From the NCBI GenBank assembly GCA_016165875.1, contig JABBOT010000002.1:27294265-27358264 (forward strand): DNA of 64,000 nt, in the 5' to 3' direction. The first letter of the stretch is position 1. Every line of letters starts with the position of its first letter. This DNA comes from Acanthopleura granulata (lineage: Eukaryota; Mollusca; Polyplacophora; Chitonida; Chitonidae). Positions 50,810 through 61,256 of this stretch are shown piece by piece. The notes beneath the pieces were generated by a model. That model was not told the origin of the DNA and searched no databases. It was given only the letters and a program-made list of their open reading frames with translations. The translations under genes were made by a program, and so were the position numbers.

Positions 50810-51006
50810 GTTTCCCCGCCGCCCGCCTGTCTAAAAGCTAATTCAATTGGTCAGTGTCGAGACGCCTGCAAATGAGAGAGTTTGTACTAAGCCTACTTCG
50901 GGCCAACGTCATCCGGTTACTCGAAGCTGCCATTTTGTTTCTTACGACGTGGTTGTTCGAGACGAGGAGGGCACAAATCACCATTTCTTTGGGATATTTT
51001 AAGAGG
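50810..51006. promoter_or_regulatory. Probable bidirectional promoter of MRPS24 (minus) and SAR1 (plus)
   Basis: A local CpG-richer patch (CCGTTTCCCCGCCGCCCGCC near 50809) lies between two divergent genes that both appear to have a non-coding first exon. It contains GCTGCCATTTTG (YY1-type, reverse) near 50926 and a GACGTGG core at 50946-50952, one base short of the XBP1/ATF6 element TGACGTGG. A possible SAR1 first-exon donor is TTAAGAG|GTAATC at 51005. No TATA box is seen; the transcription starts are inferred. Confidence 0.4.
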
Positions 51007-52874
51007 TAATCTCTCAAACAAAGCGAATATCCTATGTGGATTGTTGTTCTGCTGTATTTTTCCCCCCTGTAGTTCGTTATTTGTTCTCTAAAGAGACATA
51101 AAATGTCCTTATTTTTGAACCATGCTACGTCACTTGGACTTAAATAACTGTACGTTGGTCCACATTTCAGATTTACATATTGTGACACTGTTGTCAGTTT
51201 CTGTGTTTCTTTTACTCTTATGTTTAAACATAAACGGATCGCGGAACTCTGGGAATACGGACAAGTGAGATCACGCGTTGGAATGCTGTTTTTTCGGTTT
51301 TGTATGTTTAATTCGTACCCTGTTTTGCAACTGTCAGATTGTGATTACTGATGCATTCCCACTTGCTGATAGTAAGGGATTAGTTTTCATTTGTTGACAT
51401 CAGTTGACATCTGCGTTGAAAATGCTCCCCTCGTCCTGAGCCTCTGATTCATGTCCTGCCTGTCATGTTCTACTACTATCTGCCTGCAACCAGATCGTCC
51501 AGTTTTATCTATACCATGAATCCTACATATTCTAAGGACTCCTCGTTTTCATATGATTGAAAAATTGTTGAGTATGACATAAACCCAAGCATACGTACAT
51601 GCTATACCATGATAGTAATTGCGCTACATAAACTGTTATTGTGATCAAATATCAGACTGTCACATGCAACCTTCCATCCTCATAGTAACTATCTACAGTA
51701 CAGGTTGTGATTAAAATATGACTGTAATTTCATATAAACCATCAACATCATCAGGAAAATCTTGTTAAAAGAAAAACTTGGACAGCATTGAGTTTAAAGA
51801 TTAATGTTATGAAAGTAGTGGTGATGTGGTCTGGCTGTCGAGGATTAAACTAAAACACACATGAATCCAAATGAATACACATGAATTTGAATGGAATAAA
51901 TGACTGATTATGATTTAACACCACATGAACAGTATCTCAGTCATATCATGGCAAAAACTTGAATGGATATCTAAGACCATATGAAACAGAGTTGAAATAT
52001 TAAATGTTGCTTTAGTGTTTTCACCACTCCAAAAGTTGCTCCATCTCTACACATCTGTCTAGAGCTAAAGATCAAATCCCTTTCAAGTATAAGACTACAT
52101 AAATTGTTTTGTTGAAAAGTTGCAAGTTCAAATATTCTGAACTTTGGCCCCAAAATATTTCAGACATGTCCACAAATAGTGTGTGACAATGCACCTGTCA
52201 CATGTGATGCTAACTGGTTTTAGCCTGTCACCCAGAAAAAATTACTTGAACATGTTATTATTTTGACCTCTGTGAAACCAGCTCCATTTTGAAATGTCCA
52301 GGTTTATTTCATTTAAACACACATACAGCTACAGAAACACATAAAATTATGATGGTGCAGTAAAATAGACCATAGCCAGGCAGCCACATAGCCCAAATGA
52401 AACAGACATAAGTTATACGGAGAAATAAGAACACAAACTGAGTGGCCACATATGGAACACAAGTGATAGGTGTTCATCAAAGTATATAAAATCCTTTTGT
52501 TCATTGACCACATGTTTTACAATATCCATCCATGATCTTCGCATTACGTGGATGTACCGAAACTGCTACTGTTGTGTCAGATGTTTGCCAGTGTTGAATC
52601 GTTAGCATTGATTTGGTGAAGGCTGGTTGCGTAGTCTGAGTGATGTGGCTTAGAAATTTATTGTCATCCTATTCTGATTTTGTTTACTGCCATTTGAGCT
52701 TATTTGGTTTTGTATCGGTATGAAATGATAGAGCTATTGCAGCATACATCATCCTGATTTCCTGAGATATATTGCTTAGACACTTGTGTTATACTATGCC
52801 CTTAATCTCAAGATATCTCTCTATAAATATTTTTATTTATTGCAGGCACAACCTAGTTACAGGTAGCGTACAGA

Positions 52875-55800
52875 ATGTTTCTTCTTGACTGGTTTGCAGG
52901 CATTCTAAATTATTTAGGTGAGTATGTTTTAAACTGACTGTGATGTTTTATAGCTCTTCAGTTACAGTCTATAAAAGTGAGATGATCAACCAGATAGATG
53001 CAATTATCAAAAAGGGATTAGCTTGGCACTGAAAAGCCTTTAATTTATGTTGCAGGAATGCCTATGAACATATCCATATGCCAACAAGCAAATCCTGCAC
53101 TTTGTGTGAAACTCCATCCTTTTATCAGTAACAATGGAATTGTTAGTCATCATGTTAAGTCAAGTGTCAGATGTGATTTAAGAATGATAGCTGACATGAA
53201 GTACAGTAGAAGAGAATGTCAGTGTTCTTGTATGCCCTCAATCAGGATTGTAAATAAACAAGCAGAAAGTTGCCATTGTAACATCTAAAAAGCCTGGATT
53301 TGATTTACATGTATACCTTCTGGATTTTAGGAAGCAAGCAACAAATCTCTTGATTGGTGTGCTAAATTTCAAGGCTTCAAGGGGAAACAGGGAACTATTC
53401 CAAGCAAAAGCATGATAGTTAGTCAGCTTGGCCCATGTTATAGTGTTAAATGTTTCCAGATTTTGCCCTGATAAGAGTTTTTCACAGTTACATGTCTGCT
53501 TTAACTGATTATACTCTAGCATGCCTAGTACACTTTAAAGGTCACGGGTGCCAGTGTTCAGGTGTGTGTGTTATTAGCCTTTATGACATTGCAGCTTTCA
53601 CTCATAAGTCACTAAGTGAAGTCCTTACCAGTAGTTCAAGTCCCATTCAACCAGAGTGATGTCACTGTGTAGTACTTGGTCCTCAGTGCCCTCTTTTTAT
53701 TTGTCAGTTAGATTATGTCGGAAAAACAAAATATAAGAGATATTCATATTCATTGAAAATAGTAAAATATTAACAACTTATTCAAACATTTAACCTGACT
53801 TAATTTGAAAGGTCTGTACAGAAAATCTGGAAAACTAATATTTCTTGGTTTGGACAACGCGGGAAAGACTACTCTATTGAGTGTTCTTAAAGAAGGTCAT
53901 ATGGTCCAGCCAGTGCCAACATTACACCCCAGTAAGTTGTGGGAATGGCTCCAGACCCCAAGAGCATGGCTGCCCGGCACATCCATTATCTCATTTATGC
54001 ATGGTCTGATTTGATTATATTCTTCTATATAGCCAATACATTGGTTGTTCATAACCAGCCCAGTCCGAGTGCATTGTTGTGGACAGGTATTTAGCATTTT
54101 GAGCAGGTGTATAGAGTAAGATGTGCAAAAACAGTTAGGTAAATCTGCTCTGTGTTAAATTTCCATCCCATTTGAAGAAACCTTCACTTGGTGAACAATA
54201 TCAAGGCGGGATAACATTTTAAGATGTGGTAGTTTTGTATAGACAAGTGTTACATCTGACTACTTAATGATTTTGGTATGACACATATGTCGACAGTGAC
54301 TATATTGACATGGTGAAAAGTTATTCATAGATGCGACATAACATTGTTTCATCATTCCATGTAAATCCGCTGAAATAGATATGCATTATTTAAAAATTCC
54401 TTATTTCATAAACATGTTATTATTTTAATGGCCTGATCAACATGTTGAAACGGGAAGTAATATCAGTCTACCACTACAAAGCTGCAATGCCACAATTATT
54501 ATTGTATCATAATTTCGTAAACAAGAAAAACACATACATGTTATGGTACAGTAATGTGAAATTAGTTCATGATGTGATAATTGTGTGTTTCCTAATGTGG
54601 TAAATTGTGAAATATGGACTAATTGATGTCAGAACTGTAGTTCTTCAACTTTTTCAAATGTTTGCATGATGTTTATTCAAGCATTTAAGCGGGCATTATT
54701 CTATGAAGACTGATAAATTTCTCCTATTTGTGAAGTCCTGACAGGGCCAACCCACACAATGTAATTGTCTCAAACACCAGATTAAAAAGGTGCATAATTC
54801 ACATCGAAAGTTGCCCTCTCGTACAGAAGAATGATGAGGAATTATAGTAAACAAGTAAACCTCAAAAGATTGTGCATGTCCTACAACATTGGAGACACAG
54901 TCTTACCCATGCTTGTGTCACAGCGTATTGTCAGACACTAATATATCAGCTTTGTGATGCTGCATGGTGTGATGTTGGTTGTCATCTGTTTTTGTCATTT
55001 TAGGTCTGTATAAAAAGTCTGGCAAACTGGTTTTCCTGGGATTAGATAATGCTGGGAAGACAACTCTTCTTCATATGCTCAAGGATGACAGAATGGCACA
55101 GCATGTTCCCACATTACATCCAAGTAAGCCCCTCACTCGTTAACAGTTGCCTCATTACAACATCAAACAGGACAGCGCCATATTGATACAGTTTAGTGGT
55201 TCCAGTTTTTTGCATTAATATTTATCTGACACCAGGTTTATTTTCCTTCTCAGCAATGTCACAATTATAATGTAGAGTTTTAATTTGTTTTCACATCCCT
55301 GGACTTTAAAGAAATTCACTGAATCAGTTCATCTGCCAAGACAAAGGCATGTATTATTCAATTCGGTACTAAAACCTGTTGATTAATAATGCCAAGGTTG
55401 CCAAGGTTCTGCATGTTCTAAAATTTTGTCATCAATGCAATGAATGCAAGTTCAGTAACTAACCCGGCATGTCAATGAAATCAAGAATGTCATTGTTGGC
55501 TGTTGCTATGCTGTCTGTGATTCTGTTTAGTATTCCGTTGAGAGCCCATTTCATTGTAAGTGTAGGAAATTCCAGTTAAATATATATTACAACTTGATAG
55601 AAAACTTGTGCTCTTTGTTTAAAATGTTCTACATATACCTTTATGGTCATGAGCAGTTGAAGCTTTCGTTTACTTATGATACGGCATTACTATGAACATC
55701 AGATGAAGGCGTGCATTCAAGGAGTTTGAAAATTTACATTCTCTGGCTCTTGAAGATAAGAAGACTTCAGTATGAACCATAAATACAAACAGAATTAATG

Positions 55801-57710
55801 ATATGTTCATTGTGAATTATATTTTATTTGATGAATTGGTGCAGATCCAATAGTTTATTGCCCAGAGCAAACTACAGTTAAATGCATGCCAAAGGATCTC
55901 TGTATGGAGTAGATTATTGGGCTTTGTGTTGTGTACGCAGGCTTTGTGTTTACACACCAGCTGATCAAACCCGGTCTGCCAACTGACTCATACTGAACAT
56001 ATGTGCCAGTTTGTAAATATTTAATTTTTGTACTTTTGTTTTAGCCTCAGAGGATTTGTCAATGGGGGGTATGAGGTTCACAACATTTGACCTGGGAGGT
56101 CATCAGCAAGGTAATATCTCAATGTCAGATTAATTTTACCTTAGACTTTGTTTTTCTTTGACTAGGAAAATTGGGTTGCTGAAAATGATTACATTTTGTA
56201 TTAAGTCAAAGTGTAACTGATATGTAAATGTATATGCTAATGTACATATTAACATGTAGCAACATGTGTCTGTGTTGGTTGTCTGTATTTTTTATGAAGT
56301 TGTTTTTATGTTTCAGCACGAAGAGTTTGGAAAGATTACTTTCCTGCTGTAGATGGAATAGTTTTCCTGGTTGATGCCTTTGACAGAGAAAGATTTCAGG
56401 AAGCAAAAGCAGAATTAGATGTATGTGTCTTTTATTATAGGAAAATTTTATCCCATAGCATGGTGCGGGAGGAGGGAGCTGGTTGGTTGGTTGGTTTGCA
56501 AGCAGGATCATGTCTGGTTCAACCTCACTAAATCAGCTGTAATAGCCACTGTCAGTCCAATCAACACCCAGCTTCCATATTTTGGGAAGTAAAGCTTGCT
56601 TGTTTGTAGCTGTATCTGTGTGTTTTGAAATGATTACCCTGAATGGTGCAAAGCTGATAAACAGATCTGGTTAGCGACGGGTCAGATCTGACCATAGCGA
56701 GATGTTAGCGTAAAGACTTTTCTTCTCAGTTACATCCAGCATCGTTTGCTTTAGGCTATATATTTCAGCTGATGTCAGGCAATAGAAAAATGAAATCATA
56801 TGGAGGCTAATATAAACTTGCTTGAAAATTGCTATGCTGTGGAAGAAGACATTCATTCGTTAAAAAGGTATGTGTATTTTGGTAATATTGTATCTGTTAA
56901 CGCTGGATTTTCACCATCCTTTTCCACAGAGTTTATTGACAGATGAACAAGTAGCCAATGCCCCCATACTGGTTCTAGGAAATAAAATAGACAAACCAGG
57001 AGCTGCTAGTGAAGATGAGATTAGGTACACATTTGGTTTACAAGGACAGACCACTGGAAAGGTAAGATCACTCTGTTTCCCTATTCCACTGAAAGCTTGA
57101 AAGAATTTTGTATGTTATAGAATATACTGTGCTAACTTTAATTCCTAAATTTTGATGGGGTTTTCTGCTGTTTGTTTTTTTGTTTTTTAACCACAAAGTA
57201 ACATTAAACATGTTTGATTTTATTTACTTATTTGATTGGTGTTTTATGCCATACCCAAGAATATTTCACTTATGCGATGGCGGTCAGCATTATGGTGGTA
57301 GGAAACCCCGGGGGAAACCCACGACCATCCGTAGGTTGCTGTAAGACCTTCCCTCGCACAGCCCGGAGAGGAAGTCAGCATGGGCTGGACTTGAACTCAC
57401 AGTGACCTCATTGGTGGGAGACTTCGGGTCATTGGGCTGCGCTAGCACTCTGACCGAGTGAGCCACGTATGCCCCTAAACATGCTTGAATGCAATATGAC
57501 TGACATGTCTTCATGACTGGAGTTTAGTATTGAATTTATATGGTCTTGGTTTGTAATGTCCTGTTTTTAAAAGGGCACATGTTGTTGTTACAGGGTACAG
57601 TGTCACGGTCTGAGTTGCCTGGTAGACCTATGGAACTGTTCATGTGTAGTGTGTTAAAACGACAAGGCTATGGTGAGGGGTTCCGCTGGATGGCTCAGTA
57701 CATCAATTGA
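52875..57710 (+). CDS. SAR1: Small COPII GTPase SAR1, complete, with duplicated P-loop exon
   Basis: ARF-family GTPase. On GTP loading (by SEC12) it inserts an N-terminal amphipathic helix into the ER membrane and recruits SEC23-SEC24. Exons: 52875-52917; then either 53812-53931 (2a) or 55004-55123 (2b); 56045-56110; 56317-56420; 56930-57061; 57594-57710. Either choice gives 582 nt, 193 residues (human 198). Visible features: amphipathic start [16 protein letters not shown]-loop GLDNAGKTT (Lys33, Thr34), switch I PTLHPTSED, switch II DLGGHQQARR (His74, equivalent to human His79), NKID guanine motif, the [11 protein letters not shown] region, and C-terminus [19 protein letters not shown]. The start is the first ATG, 29 nt after an acceptor (TTGCAG) that ends a 5' UTR intron. 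Exon 2b is closer to the vertebrate sequence. Possible poly(A) signal at 58559. Confidence 0.96.
53812..53931 (+). CDS. SAR1: SAR1 alternative exon 2a (P-loop, diverged form)
   Basis: 120 nt, entered at phase 1 (GAAAG|GT) and left at phase 1 (CCCCA|GTAAGT), fully open. Reads [18 protein letters not shown], then [20 protein letters not shown]. It keeps every P-loop residue but differs from exon 2b at 9 of about 40 residues, seven of them between residues 38 and 48. Acceptor AATTTGAAAG has a poor pyrimidine tract, weaker than that of 2b, which would suit regulated use. Confidence 0.93.
53932..55003 (+). other. Intron between SAR1 exons 2a and 2b
   Basis: About 1.07 kb, AT-rich, with no recognisable gene or repeat. 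If 2a and 2b are mutually exclusive, regulatory or RNA-pairing elements could sit here; I could not identify any by eye. Confidence 0.4.
55004..55123 (+). CDS. SAR1: SAR1 alternative exon 2b (P-loop, canonical form)
   Basis: 120 nt with the same phases as 2a and a strong acceptor (TTTTTGTCATTTTAG). Reads [18 protein letters not shown], then [20 protein letters not shown], close to human SAR1A/B in this stretch. Because 120 is a multiple of 3, including both 2a and 2b would keep frame but double the P-loop, so mutually exclusive use is expected. Confidence 0.93.
57220..57476 (-). repeat. Full-length tRNA-derived SINE (family A reference copy)
   Basis: On the minus strand: tRNA-like head with A box TGGCTCACTCGGT (plus coordinates 57453-57465) and B box GTTCAAGTCC (57387-57396); body GGTCGTGGGTTTCCCCCGG, CCTACCACCATAATGCTG, CGCATAAGTGAAATATTC; then a 3' LINE-like tail AAAACACCAATCAAATAAG. 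About 255 bp, in SAR1 intron 5. Other copies in the window are fragments of this structure. Confidence 0.88.
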
Positions 57711-58575
57711 GAATGGTCACTCCTAGGATGCAGTGGACATTGATGAGCTTGAAGATATTTCCAAATTGTGCAGCATGAACTTGCACAGGACAGTGTGTGA
57801 TTCCATGACCTTTGTGAACTTCAAGTAATGAGAAAGGTCTTGGTCAGATCTTCTTAAAGTGATCTACTGGGTTCGTGCATCAATTCCATTGCCACAAAAA
57901 GGATATTTTTTGTACTATAACCATGAGATTTGTGGTAGTTCTCATAGTGTTACTGGCATCACATCATAAATAATAACCTCTGACCTTCACTTGTACATAT
58001 TGATGCCAACAGATACCTGAAGCCTCTCTTTAAAGAGTATATAAATGGTCCTTCTTTCTGACATTATAGGTTATAGTGTTTTTGATTGTTATTACTGAGA
58101 ATGCAGCATCAGTCTTGCTGCTGTTCTAGACAGTTGATGTAAATTATGTGAAGCGACTATGAAGTTTGTTTGTATTTATGAAACACCTTTGAGAGTTAAA
58201 TACATACTTTACTTTCAAGTATCAGCTGAGACTTCATTGATCAACAACTTTCAACTATTAAGTTTACATAGGTGCAGCTAAGACGACATTTGATACCTTG
58301 TGACGTGTTGGAGAAACATAATGCTGTCATCTGGCAACCATTCAGAATTGATGTCATATAGCAGGGATGTGCTAGCCATTTGAATTTTGAAACTCCTAGA
58401 GTCAGATCCTAAAACTTACTATTTTTTCATCAACAGTGTATCAAAAACTCAATACAAAATTTGTCTAAAACATGATTTTTTGACGTAGGGGCCAAAAAAA
58501 AAACCCTGTATAGCTTTCGCCCAAAGGAAATGTGATGTGAAGAAACACAGTGATCAAAAATAAATCATTTATGTG
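57711..58575 (+). other. SAR1 3' untranslated region (extent inferred)
   Basis: Follows the SAR1 stop codon; AATAAA at 58559-58564 is the first convincing signal. No coding features. Confidence 0.45.
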
Positions 58576-60780
58576 TGTATTACCTAACTGCTTGATGTTA
58601 ATAATGATCTACCAACAGTGAGAAGTACAGCTCAAGACTCTGTCATTGGCTGAACAGTGTTTGGTACTGGTATCGGGAGGTAAAGTAAATGGCATGAAAA
58701 CAAGAAAAATTGCATACATTTGTTGGGGAAACAATCTTTTAGATATTTCTTGGTTATGGGTGATTTTTTAGTTGCATTCATGACCTGTTAGAGCAACAGT
58801 TCCATTTACATGCATAAGGAATACTAAACTGTAAAACCAGTTCAAATGTTTTAGTTATTCACTGTTGACATTTGTTGCGACAGACACTTAATCTTCCTAT
58901 TGTCCTGTCTTGTCTGTAATTTTATATGTGGGGACAGCATGGGTATGGGCTCAGAGTAATTATAGTTGTTTCATTGCATTGTACGCAGTACATGTTGAGG
59001 TGAATGTCCCAAAAGTTACGTTGGGCTGTTATTGTCGCTTCAGTGTTAACATGCATAAAATGTTACAAAACTTTGTCAAAGGTATGAAAGATGCCAAGAA
59101 ATCTTTAATACAAGTGATATGCAATTTCTTTTGTTCAAAGCTGGTAGGACTTTCGCATCAATGACATGTTACACTTCTTATAAATTTCTTTTATGTCACA
59201 CCCCTGTACAAATGAAGCTCATTTTGTGCTTACCATCTGAAGTTTTTTTACATCTAAAAATGGTAAACACCTTAACTATAGAGTTCATCAGCCAGGAGGC
59301 AACGGGTGACACTTGGCACAACTGGGATGAACACTCTCTTCAAGACCGCATTTGTATCAGGATATATGATAGACTATGTTGGTGGTTCCCAGTGTGATAT
59401 GCCTGTCTGTGTGGTTGTGGTTTAAATGTAGAGATTGGATTTGTGTGTGGTGCTTTGATGGAAGTGATAACTGGGCTCAGTCTCTGTTTTGCAAGAGAGA
59501 AAAAAAAATACCTGTAGTTTACTTTCACTCAACCTTACGATGGCTTGGAGCAAGCATCGTCATACATAGCAATACAGTGTTATGAATTTTATGTAATATT
59601 GTAATGTTAGCACAGCATTATACAAGGAATTGATCACCATAGTTTGGGACTGGAGTGGTAATCTGAGCAGGCCACTTTACCTCCCCCCCCTTTTCCCACA
59701 AAGCGATTTGAAACAAGCCTAAATGGAAACCCTCATTATGCTTAGGTTGTGGTCCTAGAGGCTCAGATTGTGGTGACGTTGCTTTATCATAGCGCTGATT
59801 TAGTGTTTGCAGTCTAACTCTTGGCCAAAAGCCAACTTTAACAACTCAGTTTGTTTTGACTAAAATTCAAGACTAATTGTGCAATCCGATCCAGGCGGCA
59901 GTTGAAGGGTTACATGCATGTAGCTATCCTAACAACCAACTGGTGCTGCCACAAAAGTGTACGTCAAGCTATTAATGTTTGCCATGATAGCTTTTTTACA
60001 CATCAAGTGTCTCGAGATCTTTATGACCAGAACTGAGGCATGGCGATGGCATGAACAATAAGACGTGTTCTGAGCCACGCAGAGCTACATCCAAGCAAAA
60101 TTAAACCCAGCAAGCTGAACTTCCAGACGTCAACTTCATATACACGATGTAAATGCTAGAGCAGCTCTTTATTGCTATCAACACCCGTTTCTGAGGTAGG
60201 ACAGGAGTATTTATTAACTGCAGGTATGTTCTATGAGCAGTCGGTTTTCTGTTTTGGAGGTAAAGGGTGTTGGCTAGTACAGACGTGGATACAGCGGTTG
60301 TGGTACCATGCCAGCGCAATTTGTGGGGGCATGGGGATATGAAATCAAACGTTATCTCGCGTTAACATGAATAAACTTGTGTTTAAATCCTATTTTGTTT
60401 AGTTTGTTGAATTGTGTGGCACCGTTGTGAAGAAATCTGAACGTCCTCAGTCGCCGATGGGAGAGTTCAGTCGAAATGCTAGTGTGGGTGTTTTGATTAC
60501 AAGAATAGTAAGGTGATTTGTCCATTCGATTATACTCTTAAGTTATCGGCTGTCCTATGAGCGAAAAAAAAGCTGTACTTACCATTTCTTCCTCTTCGTT
60601 TGTGTGTAGAGAATGATAAAACAGACTTGCACATAAAAATAACTTACCCACTAAAATTTAAATTACCGTTTGCATCTGATATTATATGAATTTAGTCCGT
60701 CAACTCGTTAATAGGTGTATACAGTGTATTTACATATGGCCCTGGAGTTACTCGTCGGAACTGTGTATATTGTGGTGAGC
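58576..60780. other. Intergenic region between SAR1 and the SAR1-like gene
   Basis: No gene, tRNA or clear repeat recognised. The open frames are at most 92 codons, without motifs or splice context. Confidence 0.45.
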
Positions 60781-60800
60781 TTGGCACATGTACCACTCTG

Positions 60801-60827
60801 ATTGGCACGTCTGATAGAATGACGTGT
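60801..60827. promoter_or_regulatory. ATTGG box and TGACGTGT element upstream of the SAR1-like gene
   Basis: ATTGGCACG at 60801 (reverse CCAAT) is followed by TGACGTGT at 60820-60827, about 430 bp before the SAR1-like start codon. TGACGTG(T/G) is the type of site bound by XBP1, ATF6 and CREB3-family factors. A further reverse CCAAT (TATTGGC) lies near 60847. Matches are short, so the evidence is suggestive only. Confidence 0.3.
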
Positions 60828-61256
60828 AGGTGAAGTGTCAGAAGCTATTGGCTAATGCGCAGCTACAGAACACTACCGCGGAAGAACAGAGTACATTGCT
60901 GGAATGAGGTTTTTCCCCCTGAGATATGTGTACATCTAAATGTTGTCAGAAAATTATTCCGAACTGTAGGAGTCGACCATGGAACACTCACAATCCAGAG
61001 ATATACACCTACAGCTAAAGGGGAACAACTCTTGTTGCACTTTGTGGTGAACACTGACGTGGAACTGAACACGTTATATTTGATGTACTGAGAAAATGAC
61101 GAAGTCAAACGTTAAAATTTCCAAGACGCATGCTATATGGAATTGGTATAAAACACACGGCCTCCTTACCACGATGAAATGTACACAGAGATCACTGAAC
61201 ACGACTTGTTAGCATATAAGGTTACCCGTACAACCTAACTCGAGCTGAAGGCGCAC

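Noticed and set aside
50838..51188. Minus-strand frame containing MAASSNRMTLARSRLSTNS as a possible first coding exon of MRPS24
   Set aside because: It resembles a presequence superficially, but the available donors (for example CGA|GTAACC, CGAA|GTAGGC) give phase 1, while the next MRPS24 exon needs phase 0 before its ATG. The exon at 49583-49784 already supplies a presequence-like start.
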